From Nocardia flavorosea NBRC 108225 (GTDB taxonomy: Bacteria > Actinomycetota > Actinomycetes > Mycobacteriales > Mycobacteriaceae), in assembly GCF_001613385.1 (NCBI RefSeq), contig NZ_BDCG01000018.1, positions 186,001 to 250,000 of the forward strand: 64,000 nt of DNA, read 5' to 3'. This document shows positions 8,064 to 17,418 of the stretch, in pieces. The first letter of the stretch is position 1. Every line of letters starts with the position of its first letter. The notes under the pieces are model-generated. The model saw only the letters and a program-made list of their open reading frames with translations, did not search any database and had not been told where the DNA came from. Both the position numbers and the translations under genes were made by a program.

Positions 8064-10466
8064 TCAACGGACCAGGAGAGCGACAGGGAGGCGGGCGAAC
8101 AGTTTCTCGGTCCGGGCACGGTTCTGAAAGGTGTGACCGGTGAGCCGGTCGGTCCAGGAACCGGACGGCAGCTCGAGATAGGTATCGGCCCAGCCGGTTT
8201 CGCCGATCGCCACGCTGTGCCGGGTCACCGCCACGAGGATCTCCGGATCCGCCCCGACTCGCCCGCGGGCGTAGGCGACCAGTTTGTCGGCGTGCTCACC
8301 GTGCCCGAATACGGGCGTATAGCTGCCGCCGACGAAACATTCCGGCCGCTCCCGGCGCAACCACAGCGCGTACGCCACCACCCACATCTTCGCGGCGCCG
8401 GTGATATCCAGTGCCGGGGTGGTGGTGAGGGTGTGCAGCATCGCGATCCGGGAGCCGAAATCCACCGGGCGGCGGTTGTCCGGATCGACCAGGGAATCCT
8501 CCCAGATCTCGCAACCCTGGTAGATATCCGGGATCCCCGGCCCGCACAGTTGCAGCAGTTTCTGCGCCAGCGAATCCGACCAGGCGTGCGGTGCCAGATC
8601 GTGCGCGAGATCGGTGAGCTGGCGGCCCACCGGCCCGTCGATCACCTGGTCCAGCCAGGTATGCACCGCGTTCTCGAACTCCACGTCGGGTTCCTCCCAC
8701 GCGGTGTGCAGCCCGGATTCGCGCATCGCCTTCTCGGCGAAGCGGTGCACACGTTCGCGCAGCCCGGGCACCGAGGACGCGGGGCGGCCGTCGGCCGGCC
8801 ACATCCCGAACATGTTCTGTAGCAGGAACAGTGCGGTCGCACCGTCGGGCGGTGGCAGTTTCTCCAGCCACAGCGTCACTGCCCGTGCCCACATCCGCGG
8901 GACCTGGGACAGGATCCCGATCCGTGCCCGCACATCCTCGCCGCGTTTGGTGTCGTGCGTCGACAGGGTGGTCATCGAGGCGGGCCAGCGCAGCGCCCGC
9001 GACGCGTTGGCGAGATGGAATTCGTTGACGGTACGACCGAAACGGGCCGGATTCCCGCCGAGTTCCTGCAGCGAGACCAGCCGCACCGCGCGGTAGAACA
9101 GGATGTCCTCCACGGCCTTCGCGCCGATCGCCGTACTCACCTGATGGAACCGGCTCCACGCGGAAGCTCCGCGTGTCAGTGCCGTCATTAGCACCGACAG
9201 TGGGACCCGCAGTTCGGCATTGCGTTTCTCCACCTCCGCCAGGACGGCACTGATCATGCCCGCGAGCGGGGTGTAGTCGGCCCGGGCCACCGGCAGGAAC
9301 GACAGCACTTCGATGGTGGCGTTGGTGAGCGCCATGGTGTCGAAATCTTCGGCATCCGCGTCCTGTTTGATCGCGGTGACCAACCGGCGGATCTCCGGCA
9401 GCAGAATACTTTCCGCCACCGCGCGTTTGATGCGGTGTTCTTTTTCGCCCACCCATACGCGGTCGCTGCCGTGGCCGGTGATATGGCGGGACAGTTCGGT
9501 GAGGATCGGCTCGCCGGCGGGTTCGAGCAGCACACCGCCGAAATCGGCGAGGGTGTCGTAGCCGGTGGTGCCGTCGATCGGGAGGGTGGCGTCGAGGGGC
9601 TCGCGGTTGGCGAGGGTTTTCTCCACCAGCAGCAGCCGGTTCGGGCCGATCAGCCGGCGCAGCCGCTGCAGGTAGTCCGTCGGGTCGGCCAGCCCGTCGG
9701 GGTGGTCCACCCGCACACCGTCGATGAGATCGTGTTCGCACCAGGCCGCCAGTTCGCGGTGGGTGGCCTCGAAAACAAGCGGATCCTCCTGGCGCAGCGC
9801 GGCCAGTCCGTCGATCGACAGGTAGCGGCGGTAACCACAGATTCCGGATTTCCGGCTCACCAGCCGGTAGTGCTGTTTGTCGTGGATACGCAGCGCGTTG
9901 TCGCCGTCTGTGCCCGGCGCGATCGGGAAACGCAGATCGTGCAGCGCCAGCAGCGGTTCGGGTCCGGACCGGTCGACGGTCAGCGCGGCGGGATCGTTCT
10001 CGCTGCGCAGCACCGGTAGCGCCAACCGCCCGCCGACCCCGTTACCCGGGCTCCAGTCGATATCGAAGAAGGGCGCGAACTGGGATTTGCGGCCGTATTG
10101 CAGCACATGCCACCACCAGGGATTCTGCTGTGGATCTGCGACTCCCACATGGTTGGGGACCAGATCCATGATCAGCCCCATACCGCGGTTGCGGGCCTCG
10201 TCGGCCAGGGCCTTCAGGCCGACGGGGCCGCCGAGCGCGGGGGAGACGGCGGTGGGGTCGGTGACGTCGTAGCCGTGTGTGGACCCGCGCGCGGCGGTCA
10301 TCACCGGGGACAAGTAGAGATGGGAAACCCCGAGTTGCTGGAGATACTCCGCGATCGCCGTGGCCTGCGCGAAGGTGAGGCCGTCCGGTCGCAGCTGCAG
10401 CCGGTAGGTGCTGCGGACCGGAGTGAGTCGCGGATTGGGGCGAAAACGCGGCGGGTCTGCGGGCAT
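8064..10466 (-). CDS. treY: maltooligosyl trehalose synthase
   Basis: 800 residues from ATG 10466; a GTG at 10496 would add ten residues. GH13 enzyme that isomerises the reducing-end alpha-1,4 bond of maltooligosaccharides to alpha,alpha-1,1. Visible GH13 blocks: LGVSHLYLSPVMTAARGSTHGYDVTDPTAVSPALGG (N-terminal), GLIMDLVPNHVG, DGVRVDHPDGLADP (nucleophile Asp), LLLVEKTL (acid/base Glu) and LSTHDTKRGEDVRARI. Length matches TreY (~765-825). Usually encoded next to treZ and treX; here its neighbours are an amidase and a cupin gene, so the partners must be elsewhere or missing. Confidence 0.95.
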   Translation of the reverse strand: MPADPPRFRPNPRLTPVRSTYRLQLRPDGLTFAQATAIAEYLQQLGVSHLYLSPVMTAARGSTHGYDVTDPTAVSPALGGPVGLKALADEARNRGMGLIMDLVPNHVGVADPQQNPWWWHVLQYGRKSQFAPFFDIDWSPGNGVGGRLALPVLRSENDPAALTVDRSGPEPLLALHDLRFPIAPGTDGDNALRIHDKQHYRLVSRKSGICGYRRYLSIDGLAALRQEDPLVFEATHRELAAWCEHDLIDGVRVDHPDGLADPTDYLQRLRRLIGPNRLLLVEKTLANREPLDATLPIDGTTGYDTLADFGGVLLEPAGEPILTELSRHITGHGSDRVWVGEKEHRIKRAVAESILLPEIRRLVTAIKQDADAEDFDTMALTNATIEVLSFLPVARADYTPLAGMISAVLAEVEKRNAELRVPLSVLMTALTRGASAWSRFHQVSTAIGAKAVEDILFYRAVRLVSLQELGGNPARFGRTVNEFHLANASRALRWPASMTTLSTHDTKRGEDVRARIGILSQVPRMWARAVTLWLEKLPPPDGATALFLLQNMFGMWPADGRPASSVPGLRERVHRFAEKAMRESGLHTAWEEPDVEFENAVHTWLDQVIDGPVGRQLTDLAHDLAPHAWSDSLAQKLLQLCGPGIPDIYQGCEIWEDSLVDPDNRRPVDFGSRIAMLHTLTTTPALDITGAAKMWVVAYALWLRRERPECFVGGSYTPVFGHGEHADKLVAYARGRVGADPEILVAVTRHSVAIGETGWADTYLELPSGSWTDRLTGHTFQNRARTEKLFARLPVALLVR

Positions 10467-10690
10467 ACGGTTCTCGGTCGGGTCCTGGGGTGGCACGGCG
10501 GACAGATGTGGGCTGCGCGATTATCGGCGGGAACGGGTCACCGGGGGTGATAGGCGTGGCCCCGTGGCCGGGTGGGATCCGGCGATTGCGGTGGTGGTGC
10601 CGCACCCTCGGGCAGCGGGTCGGACGCGTGCATGGTCAAAACCCTAGCGCCATTCCGGCGAAGTTCCGCCGTGGGCCGTTGGTCAGCTGT

Positions 10691-11233
10691 TCAGCCAGGT
10701 TCGGGTGACATACCGAGACGGCGGGCGTAACCGGTTCGCCGGGCGATTGCTGCGAGGCTTCCGAGGGTTGCGCGTTGCAGCCAGGAGGGGATTCCGGCGA
10801 GATAGCCGTCCTGCAATTCCCAGAGCAGGGCGAGCGCGAAGGGGTTGCGCGGTACACCGGCGCCGGTGGTGGCGCCGGTTTCGTCCAGGGCACTCCACAG
10901 GGTGAACATCTGCCAATGTTGCAGCGGTGGCCGGATCTCGTGGTCGAGCACGGTATCGCGGGCCTCGTTGTGGAATTCGTGCACGGCGCGCGCCGGGGCC
11001 GTGACGGTATCGCCCGGCCGGGCGAGAATTTCGCGGCCGTCGATCCGGAATCGCACGGCGCCGCGGCGCACGGTCCACTCCTCGGTGAGGACCGGATGCC
11101 AATGCGGACCCGCTTGGCGGCCCGGTTCGGGGAGGTCGTGCCGCAGGCGTAGATACGGGCCGCGGTCGTCGGTGCCCTGCTCGACGAGGGTGATGCGGTG
11201 GCCGTTGCGGAAGGTCAGGACCCGGGATGCCAT
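10691..11233 (-). CDS. cupin-domain protein
   Basis: 180 residues. A single cupin barrel: motif 1 as PHWHPVLTEEWTVRRGAVRF (His, His, Glu metal ligands) and motif 2 as PGDTVTAPARAVHEFHNEA (His). The C-terminal ~70 residues are helical (ALALLWELQDGYLAGIPSWLQRA), as in membrane-associated or DoxX-linked cupin proteins. Divergent from a MarR gene with 29 nt between start codons, so probably controlled by it. Small-molecule dioxygenase, isomerase or binding roles are all possible. Confidence 0.75.
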   Translation of the reverse strand: MASRVLTFRNGHRITLVEQGTDDRGPYLRLRHDLPEPGRQAGPHWHPVLTEEWTVRRGAVRFRIDGREILARPGDTVTAPARAVHEFHNEARDTVLDHEIRPPLQHWQMFTLWSALDETGATTGAGVPRNPFALALLWELQDGYLAGIPSWLQRATLGSLAAIARRTGYARRLGMSPEPG

Positions 11234-11262
11234 AACCTAATTAGAAAGGTAACCTTCATAAT
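11234..11262. promoter_or_regulatory. shared promoter/operator of the cupin and MarR genes
   Basis: The whole 29-nt space between divergent ATGs is A+T-rich in a G+C-rich setting. It contains ACCTAATTAGAAAGGT (ACCT-N8-AGGT) and AAGGTAACCTT, overlapping imperfect palindromes suited to a MarR dimer. TAACCT lies 7 nt before the marR ATG as a -10 box. Both transcripts are probably leaderless or nearly so. Confidence 0.5.
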
Positions 11263-11730
11263 ATGTCAACACCCGAGTCCCCGTCTCTGTTGAAACTGCT
11301 GACCCTCGCCTCCGCGGCCGTCGAGGGTGAACTGAACGCCGACTTGCGGGCCCGGCTGTCCGCCGACGTGCGGCCGGCGCACTATGCGGTCTTCCGCTAC
11401 CTGGACCCGGCCGGCTCCCGGGTGGGTGAGCTGGCGCAGGCGGCAGGGATGACCCAGCAGTCGATGGGCGAACTGGTGGCGCAGCTGGAAAGCGTGGGCC
11501 TGGTCCGCCGGCAGGTGGATCCGGCCGACCGGCGGGCCCGGCAAGTGGTGTGCACTCCGGCGGGCCGGGCGGCGCTGGCGCTGGCCGGGGAGCGGATCGC
11601 CGGAATCGAACAGCGCATAACGCGTGCGGTCGGAGAAACGGGTATGCGCGATCTGCTGAACCTGCTCACGCAGGTCGTGAACCTCCTCGACGGGGGCCGG
11701 ACGGGAGTGCCCGGTGAGCTGGAGCGGTAG
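11263..11730 (+). CDS. MarR-family transcriptional regulator
   Basis: 155 residues. Winged helix at ~35-105: HYAVFRYLDPAGSRVGELAQAAGMTQQSMGELVAQLESVGLV, followed by the wing RRQVDPADRRARQVVCTPAG. Flanking helices form the dimer interface. The divergent cupin gene 29 nt away is the obvious target, with autoregulation. Ligand unknown. Confidence 0.9.
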   Translation: MSTPESPSLLKLLTLASAAVEGELNADLRARLSADVRPAHYAVFRYLDPAGSRVGELAQAAGMTQQSMGELVAQLESVGLVRRQVDPADRRARQVVCTPAGRAALALAGERIAGIEQRITRAVGETGMRDLLNLLTQVVNLLDGGRTGVPGELER

Positions 11731-12183
11731 GCGGGTCGGATCGGTGACTGTGGTGGCGTGGAGAGGTGTCGTGGCCGAACGGGTACCGGGATGTTCGCCG
11801 CGCCCGCCGGCGGGCGTCCTGCGGTGTCGAGTTGCGCCGGCCGGGCGCTGCTTGTGCGACGTCCCGGCGTGGGACGAGCAGATGGCCGCGGAGGCGGTCG
11901 CCATTCATATCGGGACCGGTGGCCGCGGCGGAATGTCCTCGTGTTGCCGGGGTCGGCGCTGTCGTTCGGCGCCTGGGAGTAGGCCTGGCTTGATTGCCCG
12001 CTCTGCTGACTCGGGGCAGCAGTGCCGGGTCGGTCGTGGGGCCGCCGGTGGGGCGCTGGCTGCCCTGGGTTCGTTCGGGCCGGTGTAGCGCACCTCCGGT
12101 CGCGGTCGTGTGCCGGGCCGGCGTCGTCGGATGGGTCGGCGGCGGGATGCGGGACTGTTGGGGTCGCCGGGTGGCTTTGGTAA
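11731..12183. other. ~450-bp gap before bioA; no credible gene
   Basis: Several overlapping open frames (for example 11714-12088 plus) are low-complexity Arg/Gly/Cys-rich with no domain and no start signals. The right end carries the bioA operator. No repeat, RNA gene or transposon remnant seen. Confidence 0.5.
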
Positions 12184-12185
12184 CT

Positions 12186-12198
12186 TGAACGGTGTTCA
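12186..12198. promoter_or_regulatory. BioQ operator upstream of bioA
   Basis: TGAACGGTGTTCA, a 13-bp TGAAC-N3-GTTCA palindrome, 41 nt before the bioA GTG. Identical architecture recurs before bioF, bioQ and bioB. TAACTT at 12181-12186 could be an overlapping -10 box, so binding would block initiation. Confidence 0.85.
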
Positions 12199-12239
12199 GG
12201 TCGTCTGGGGCGGCCGCCGTCTCCGAGGTGAGGATCTTC

Positions 12240-13538
12240 GTGACCACTGCTGCCGCGCCGCTCACCGCGGCGCAGATCTCGGCGCTGGACGCCCGCCACG
12301 TCTGGCATCCCTACGGTGGATTCCCGGCCACCACCGAACCGCTGGTCGTCGCGTCCGCCTCGGGCACCAGGCTCACCCTGGCCGACGGACGGGAGCTCGT
12401 GGACGGAATGAGCTCGTGGTGGGCCGCCGTGCACGGCTACCGGCATCCTGTCCTCGACGCGGCACTCGCAGAGCAGGCGGGACGGATGAGCCATGTCATG
12501 TTCGGCGGGCTCACCCACGAACCCGCCGTCCGCCTCTGTGAACTGCTGGTGCGGCACACGCCGGCCGGTCTGGACAAGGTGTTCCTCTGCGATTCCGGTT
12601 CGGTATCGATCGAGGTAGCGGTGAAGATGTGCCTGCAGTACTGGCGGTCGGTGGGTAAACCCGGCAAGCGCCGCCTGCTCACCTGGCGCGGCGGCTATCA
12701 CGGCGACACCTTCACTCCGATGAGCGTCTGCGATCCTGACGGCGGCATGCACGCCCTGTGGACAGATGTGCTGGCCGATCAGGTCTTCGTCTCCGCGCCG
12801 CCGCGGGAGTACCGGCCGGGCTACGTGCGCCGGCTCGAAGCGGCCGTCGCCCGCCACGCCACCGAACTCGCGGCTGTCGTGGTGGAACCCGTGGTACAGG
12901 GCGCCGGTGGGATGCGCTGGCACGACCCCCGCTATCTGGCCGATCTGCGCCGGCTCTGCGACGAATATGGGGTGCTGCTGGTCTTCGATGAGATCGCCAC
13001 CGGATTCGGTCGCACCGGAACATTGTTCGCAGCCGAACATGCCGGGGTGTCACCCGACGTCATGTGTGTGGGCAAGGCGCTCACCGGCGGCTATCTGACC
13101 CTTGCCGCGGCACTGTGCACCACCGAACTCGCCGAAACCGTCAGCGCGGCCCACGGCGGCCTCATGCACGGGCCGACGTTCATGGGCAACCCGCTGGCCT
13201 GCGCGGTCGCGGTCGCCTCCGTCGAACTGCTGCTGTCGCGGGATTGGCGCGGTGAGATCGCGCGGCTGGAGAACGGGCTCACGGAAGGGCTGGCACCGGC
13301 CCGGGAGCTGCCGGGCGTGACCGACGTTCGGGTACTGGGCGGAATCGGCGTGATCCAGCTCGACCGCCCCGTGGACATGCGCGCCGCCACCGACGCGGCT
13401 GTCGGCGCGGGCGCCTGGATCCGGCCGTTCCGCGATCTGGTGTACGCCATGCCGCCGTTCATCAGCGATACCGCGGACCTCGAGACCGTCACCCGCGCCA
13501 TGGTCGCGGCGGCGCGGGCGCGGGATCGTGCCGCATGA
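12240..13538 (+). CDS. bioA: adenosylmethionine--8-amino-7-oxononanoate aminotransferase
   Basis: 432 residues from GTG 12240. Converts KAPA to 7,8-diaminopelargonate with S-adenosylmethionine as amino donor, third step of biotin ring assembly. PLP lysine is K279 in VMCVGKALTGGYLTLAA; VFDEIATGFGRTG holds the PLP Asp; ARHVWHPYGG and ELVDGMSSWWAAVHGY are BioA-specific. The start is set by GAGGTGAGG at 12225-12233; the frame is open from 12192, but that would place the start codon inside the operator. bioF and bioD are 9 kb away in opposite orientation. Confidence 0.96.
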   Translation: MTTAAAPLTAAQISALDARHVWHPYGGFPATTEPLVVASASGTRLTLADGRELVDGMSSWWAAVHGYRHPVLDAALAEQAGRMSHVMFGGLTHEPAVRLCELLVRHTPAGLDKVFLCDSGSVSIEVAVKMCLQYWRSVGKPGKRRLLTWRGGYHGDTFTPMSVCDPDGGMHALWTDVLADQVFVSAPPREYRPGYVRRLEAAVARHATELAAVVVEPVVQGAGGMRWHDPRYLADLRRLCDEYGVLLVFDEIATGFGRTGTLFAAEHAGVSPDVMCVGKALTGGYLTLAAALCTTELAETVSAAHGGLMHGPTFMGNPLACAVAVASVELLLSRDWRGEIARLENGLTEGLAPARELPGVTDVRVLGGIGVIQLDRPVDMRAATDAAVGAGAWIRPFRDLVYAMPPFISDTADLETVTRAMVAAARARDRAA

Positions 13539-13832
13539 CGAGCCCGGCGCGTGGAGCGGCCATATCGCCGCGCGACCGGGCCCGCCGGAGCCGCCGCGAC
13601 GACGCACTCCGCGAGACGCGGTCGTCACCACCCGCGCGGTTCGCATCCCGAGCCGAGTTCGACGGGCCGGAAGCGGAGCCGCGGTTCGGGGGGCTGCACC
13701 GACGCCGGAACGACGCCGTTGGGCAACCGGTCCGCCGAACGGCCGCCGCTGCGCACCCGGAGGGGAGTGCGCAGCGGCGGCTCGATGCGATGCCCGGAAT
13801 CGATCGATCGACCGTTCCTCGCCGGCGGCGTG

Positions 13833-16136
13833 CTATCGGGGCGCGGCGCCCCGTGACCCGGCTTCGGCGAATGCCCGGGCGTAGCGGGTTCCGGCTACCA
13901 GCAACAGGATTCCGACCATCAGGAATGCTGTGACCCGGACCAGTCCGTCCAGCGTGGACAGGTCGAACAGGAACAGCTTTGCCAGGGCGGCGGCGGTGAC
14001 CAGCAACCCGGACCCCAGCGCGACCTTCACCGTCGCCGATACGTCGGCACCGAGCCGGCGCAGACCGTACAAGAGGGCAGCCAGCGCACCGGCCATCCAG
14101 ATGATGGTGGACACGCTGTGGCCGACGACGAATCCGTTCGCGGCACCGGCGGCGACACCCAGCGATACCGCCGCGGTGGTCACCAGGTAGAGGGCCGCTC
14201 CACTGGCGCCGATCCACAGCAGGGTGGCCGCCGATTCGTCGGTGGTCGTGCCGAAGAGCCGGCGCAGCGTCCACAGTGCTACCGCGAGGACACCCAGGCC
14301 CGCGAATGCGGCAGCCGCGGTCGTGGTGCTCAGGTTTTCGACGGCCCGGCGGGACAGGGCCAAGGTTTCCGGGTCGGCGACGGTGAGCAGGCCGATACCG
14401 CCGAGTACCGCGTAGCCGGTGCCGAACAGGGCGGTGATCCGGTTCCGGGCCTGACCGGCGACGCCCAGATAGCAGGCGCCGACGAGCAGCAGTCCCAGCG
14501 GCAGGGTGGACCCCGTCGTGATACCCCAGAGGGCTTCCAGCACAGCGAAGGAGCCGCCGGTGCCGGCCACGATCGCGGTATGCCCCGGGATGCGGGCGAC
14601 GTCACGCAGTTTCGGGACCAGTGTCGTCGCGGCGACCGCCAGCAGTACCGCCGCGTAACCCGCAGACAGGATCGTGGCCGCCGGCCGGTCGATCAGGGCG
14701 GGGGCGGCGAGCAGCGGTGTGCAGGCCAGCGCGCACGTCAGACTCGCGACGAGATCGCCCGGCCGCTGCCGCGTCACCAGAATTGCGCCGCCCAGACCGA
14801 CCGCGGCCACCGCGGTCGCCGCCCCGACCACCAGCGCCTGACGATCGTCGGGTTGTTCGATCGCGAACGCGAGGATCGTGAAGTGGGTGGCCAGCACCGC
14901 GGGGACCGTGCGCACCAGATGGAGGAACGGCCAGTCGTATCGCATCTGCACCGGGACACAGGCCACGTGCAGCACGATCAGGAAAGCGAGCAGGGCCAGC
15001 TCGATCGTGACGAACGGCGCCAGCACGGCCGCCCCTGCCACCACCAGCACGGCCAGCGGCTGAGACCGCCACTGCACCGCCAGACCCACCCCGGCCGCCG
15101 CGACGCCGAGCGCGGCGGCGAAGCCCGGCACCGGATGCAGCCAGTCGTAGATCGTGGTCATCGCGATGACATCGAGGTAGGCGCCCGCGAAACCGGTGGC
15201 CGCCAAGGCGATACCGCCGACCCGTCCGCCGGGGCGGCGGAATACACGCATCCCCGCGCCCACCAGGGCGGCGGAAAGGACCGCGCCGGCGACCACCCGT
15301 GGAACGGGTCCGAAGATCCCGGCCTGCGCGGCGAGAACCAGCAGCATCACGACCCCGATCAGCGTGACCGCCACCCCGGCGACCGCGAGCAGCCGGCTGA
15401 TGACGCCCTCCCGCTGCCACCACGGCGGACGGGACTCGGGGGCGCCGTTGCGCGGTGGAATCGGGCCGCGCGGCGGATGCGCCGTAGGCGGCACCTGACC
15501 CATCGCCGTCCGGTACTCCTGCGCGGTCGTGGCGGGCCGGCCGCGCCGGGGCGCGATACCGCCCGCCTGCGCCTGCGCATTCTGCGGAGACGGTGCCGGC
15601 CTGCGTTGCGGGGGAGTCGGCGGTCCGCCGTGAAGGGGTGCCGGTGTGGTGCGCGCAGCGGTCGCGCTCGGTGGCGGAGCACCCCATGCAGGCCGAGGAA
15701 ACGCTTCGCCGGGCCGGGGGTGCGGGGAAGTGGTGGACTCGTTTGCCGGCGGTGGGGTTCCGGGTGAGGCGCCGGGCCCGGCCTCCCCGGTGGGAGAAGC
15801 CGAGCCCGGCGGTTCCGGTGTGTGCACCCCGCCGACGCCCACACCGGGTGACGGCACTGCCTCCGGCGGAGCGCCGGGTGGTGCCGTGGTCTTGTCTGTC
15901 GTATGCCCGGGGCCGGTGTCCGGGGCGGCTGCCTTGTGGCCGGGCAGCGTGGCGGATTCCGGGGTGCCCGGCGATCCGGTGTGGACGGGTGTTGTCGGCA
16001 GCACCTGCCGGTGCAGGGAGGCCAGGTCGCGGCCCAGTGTGTTCATCTGTCCGCCGAGCGCGGTGAATTCTCCGGCCAGCGTGTCGAACTCGCCGGACAG
16101 GCGGGCGACCAGGGCCGGGTCGATCGAAATCGTCAT
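13833..16136 (-). CDS. DUF2339 multi-spanning membrane protein
   Basis: 767 residues from ATG 16136 (MTISIDPALVARLSGEFDTLAGEF). The first ~60 residues form a likely coiled coil (LGGQMNTLGRDLASLHRQV), followed by ~180 residues of Pro/Gly/Ala/Thr-rich disordered sequence, then about 18-20 hydrophobic helices to the C-terminus, beginning PWWQREGVISRLLAVAGVAVTLIGVVMLL. This is the DUF2339 (YhgE/TMEM-like) layout; function unknown. The frame stays open to 16313, but the added part is a Pro-Gly repeat from a minisatellite. Upstream on the same strand lies the response regulator gene. Confidence 0.85.
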   Translation of the reverse strand: MTISIDPALVARLSGEFDTLAGEFTALGGQMNTLGRDLASLHRQVLPTTPVHTGSPGTPESATLPGHKAAAPDTGPGHTTDKTTAPPGAPPEAVPSPGVGVGGVHTPEPPGSASPTGEAGPGASPGTPPPANESTTSPHPRPGEAFPRPAWGAPPPSATAARTTPAPLHGGPPTPPQRRPAPSPQNAQAQAGGIAPRRGRPATTAQEYRTAMGQVPPTAHPPRGPIPPRNGAPESRPPWWQREGVISRLLAVAGVAVTLIGVVMLLVLAAQAGIFGPVPRVVAGAVLSAALVGAGMRVFRRPGGRVGGIALAATGFAGAYLDVIAMTTIYDWLHPVPGFAAALGVAAAGVGLAVQWRSQPLAVLVVAGAAVLAPFVTIELALLAFLIVLHVACVPVQMRYDWPFLHLVRTVPAVLATHFTILAFAIEQPDDRQALVVGAATAVAAVGLGGAILVTRQRPGDLVASLTCALACTPLLAAPALIDRPAATILSAGYAAVLLAVAATTLVPKLRDVARIPGHTAIVAGTGGSFAVLEALWGITTGSTLPLGLLLVGACYLGVAGQARNRITALFGTGYAVLGGIGLLTVADPETLALSRRAVENLSTTTAAAAFAGLGVLAVALWTLRRLFGTTTDESAATLLWIGASGAALYLVTTAAVSLGVAAGAANGFVVGHSVSTIIWMAGALAALLYGLRRLGADVSATVKVALGSGLLVTAAALAKLFLFDLSTLDGLVRVTAFLMVGILLLVAGTRYARAFAEAGSRGAAPR

Positions 16137-16552
16137 ATTTCGATGGTCGGGCGCGCGGCTTCTCCGCGGATGAGTAGAACTACTCGCCGCAGCCTCGGGA
16201 TCTACCCGTTCCCGCCGGCCGGCCCGCGGCGGCTCCGCCCCGGCCCCGCCGGGACCGCCCCCGGGCTCTACCGGGACTGCCCCGGGCTCTACCGGGACCG
16301 CCCCGGGCTCCACCGGAGGCGTCCCGCGGGCTCCCCACTACGGTCGTCGAACCACCCGCACGGGATGCTGATGCAGGACAGCTCCCGGACGACGTACAGT
16401 CCGGGGCCCTTCGCCGGTCGATCAGAGCGCCCGGATTCGATGACCTTGCGCAGGCAGGCCCTGTCGCTTTCGCGTTTGCCGACTTCCTGAGCGCTCGGTC
16501 ATCAGCGCAACCCGCTCCGGCACCGCTCCCCGGCTCTCAGCCCGGGGAGAAG
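16137..16552. other. 416-bp gap between DUF2339 and response regulator genes
   Basis: Holds a short tandem repeat (see 16260-16316) and otherwise no recognisable gene. Open frames here are shadows. Confidence 0.45.
16260..16316. repeat. 21-bp tandem repeat, 2.7 copies
   Basis: Units at 16260-16280 and 16281-16301 are identical but for one base; a third, partial unit runs 16302-16316. The unit begins CCCGGGCTCTACCGGGAC. If read on the minus strand it would encode repeated EPGAVPV. Non-coding by the start chosen for the DUF2339 gene. Confidence 0.8.
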
Positions 16553-17221
16553 TCAATCGTCGAGGCCCTGTTCGATCACGTAGCGCGTGAGCTCCACCCT
16601 GTTCGCGAGTTGAAGTTTGCGCAGGGTCGCCTGCACATGGTTCTCGACCGTGCGATGACTCAGATGCAGGCGGGTGGCGATCTGCTTGGCGGACAGTCCC
16701 TTGGCGACCATGCGCAGCACTTCGGTTTCCCGTTCGGTCAGGGCCGGCTGTTCCGGGGTACCGGGATCGCTGGGGGCGGTGGCCATCCGCCGGTACTCAC
16801 CCAGCACCAGGCCGGCCAGCCCAGGCGTGAACACCGCTTGGCCGGCAGCCGTATCATTCACCGCGGCAAAGAGTTCGGCCGCGGACGCGCTTTTGACCAG
16901 ATAGCCGGAGGCCCCCGCTTTCACCGCGTCCAGTACATCGTCGCGCTCGTCGGACGCCGAGAGAACCAGTACCCGGCTATCCGGTGATACCCGCAGCACG
17001 TCGGCCGTGGCCTGGGCGCCGTTCCCGTCGGGGAGCTGCATATCCATCAGCACCACCCGCGGCCGCACCGCGGCGGCCCGCCGGACCGCGGTTGCGGTGT
17101 CCTCGGCGGTGGCGACCACCCGGAACCCGGCCGCCTCGAGATCCCGGGCCACACCCTCGCGCCAGATCGGGTGATCGTCGACCACCATCACCGAAATGGG
17201 CGCTGCTGCCTCGTCTGCCAT
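16553..17221 (-). CDS. NarL/LuxR-type response regulator
   Basis: 222 residues. Receiver domain 10-125: acidic pocket D15/D16 (VMVVDDHPIW), phosphoacceptor D60 (VVLMDMQLPDGNG), conserved Lys in GYLVKSAS. C-terminal LuxR helix-turn-helix at ~155-215: LTERETEVLRMVAKGLSAKQIATRLHLSHRTVENHV. ATG 17221 has GAAGGGAG upstream. The expected partner is the MacS-like kinase at 21094-22284, which has the matching HisKA_3 type; five other genes lie between them on the same strand. Confidence 0.93.
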   Translation of the reverse strand: MADEAAAPISVMVVDDHPIWREGVARDLEAAGFRVVATAEDTATAVRRAAAVRPRVVLMDMQLPDGNGAQATADVLRVSPDSRVLVLSASDERDDVLDAVKAGASGYLVKSASAAELFAAVNDTAAGQAVFTPGLAGLVLGEYRRMATAPSDPGTPEQPALTERETEVLRMVAKGLSAKQIATRLHLSHRTVENHVQATLRKLQLANRVELTRYVIEQGLDD

Positions 17222-17418
17222 GCCACCGCTCCCTTCGGGTCGGGTCGCCGTATGCGTCCGGCCGTCCCGGAATCCGCCGGTGCAGAACAGGCCGTGCCGA
17301 TCTCCACGCTATTCTGCCCATCTCGCAGTGTGGGAGAAACCGGAAGGACCGGGCTGCCGGAAACTCCACCGGATTCGCACCGGAGTGCCGCCTTCGGTTC
17401 CTGTGGAATCCCGATCGT

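Noticed and set aside
12192..12239. bioA start at GTG 12192
   Set aside because: That codon is inside the BioQ palindrome and lacks a ribosome-binding site; GTG 12240 has GAGGTGAGG at good distance.
14118..15767. 549-codon open frame on the plus strand
   Set aside because: Antisense to the DUF2339 gene; Arg/Gly/His/Asp-rich composition without domain, as expected for the complement of a high-G+C gene.
16260..16316. possible CRISPR-like repeat
   Set aside because: Units are directly adjacent without spacers and only 2.7 copies; an ordinary minisatellite. No cas genes.
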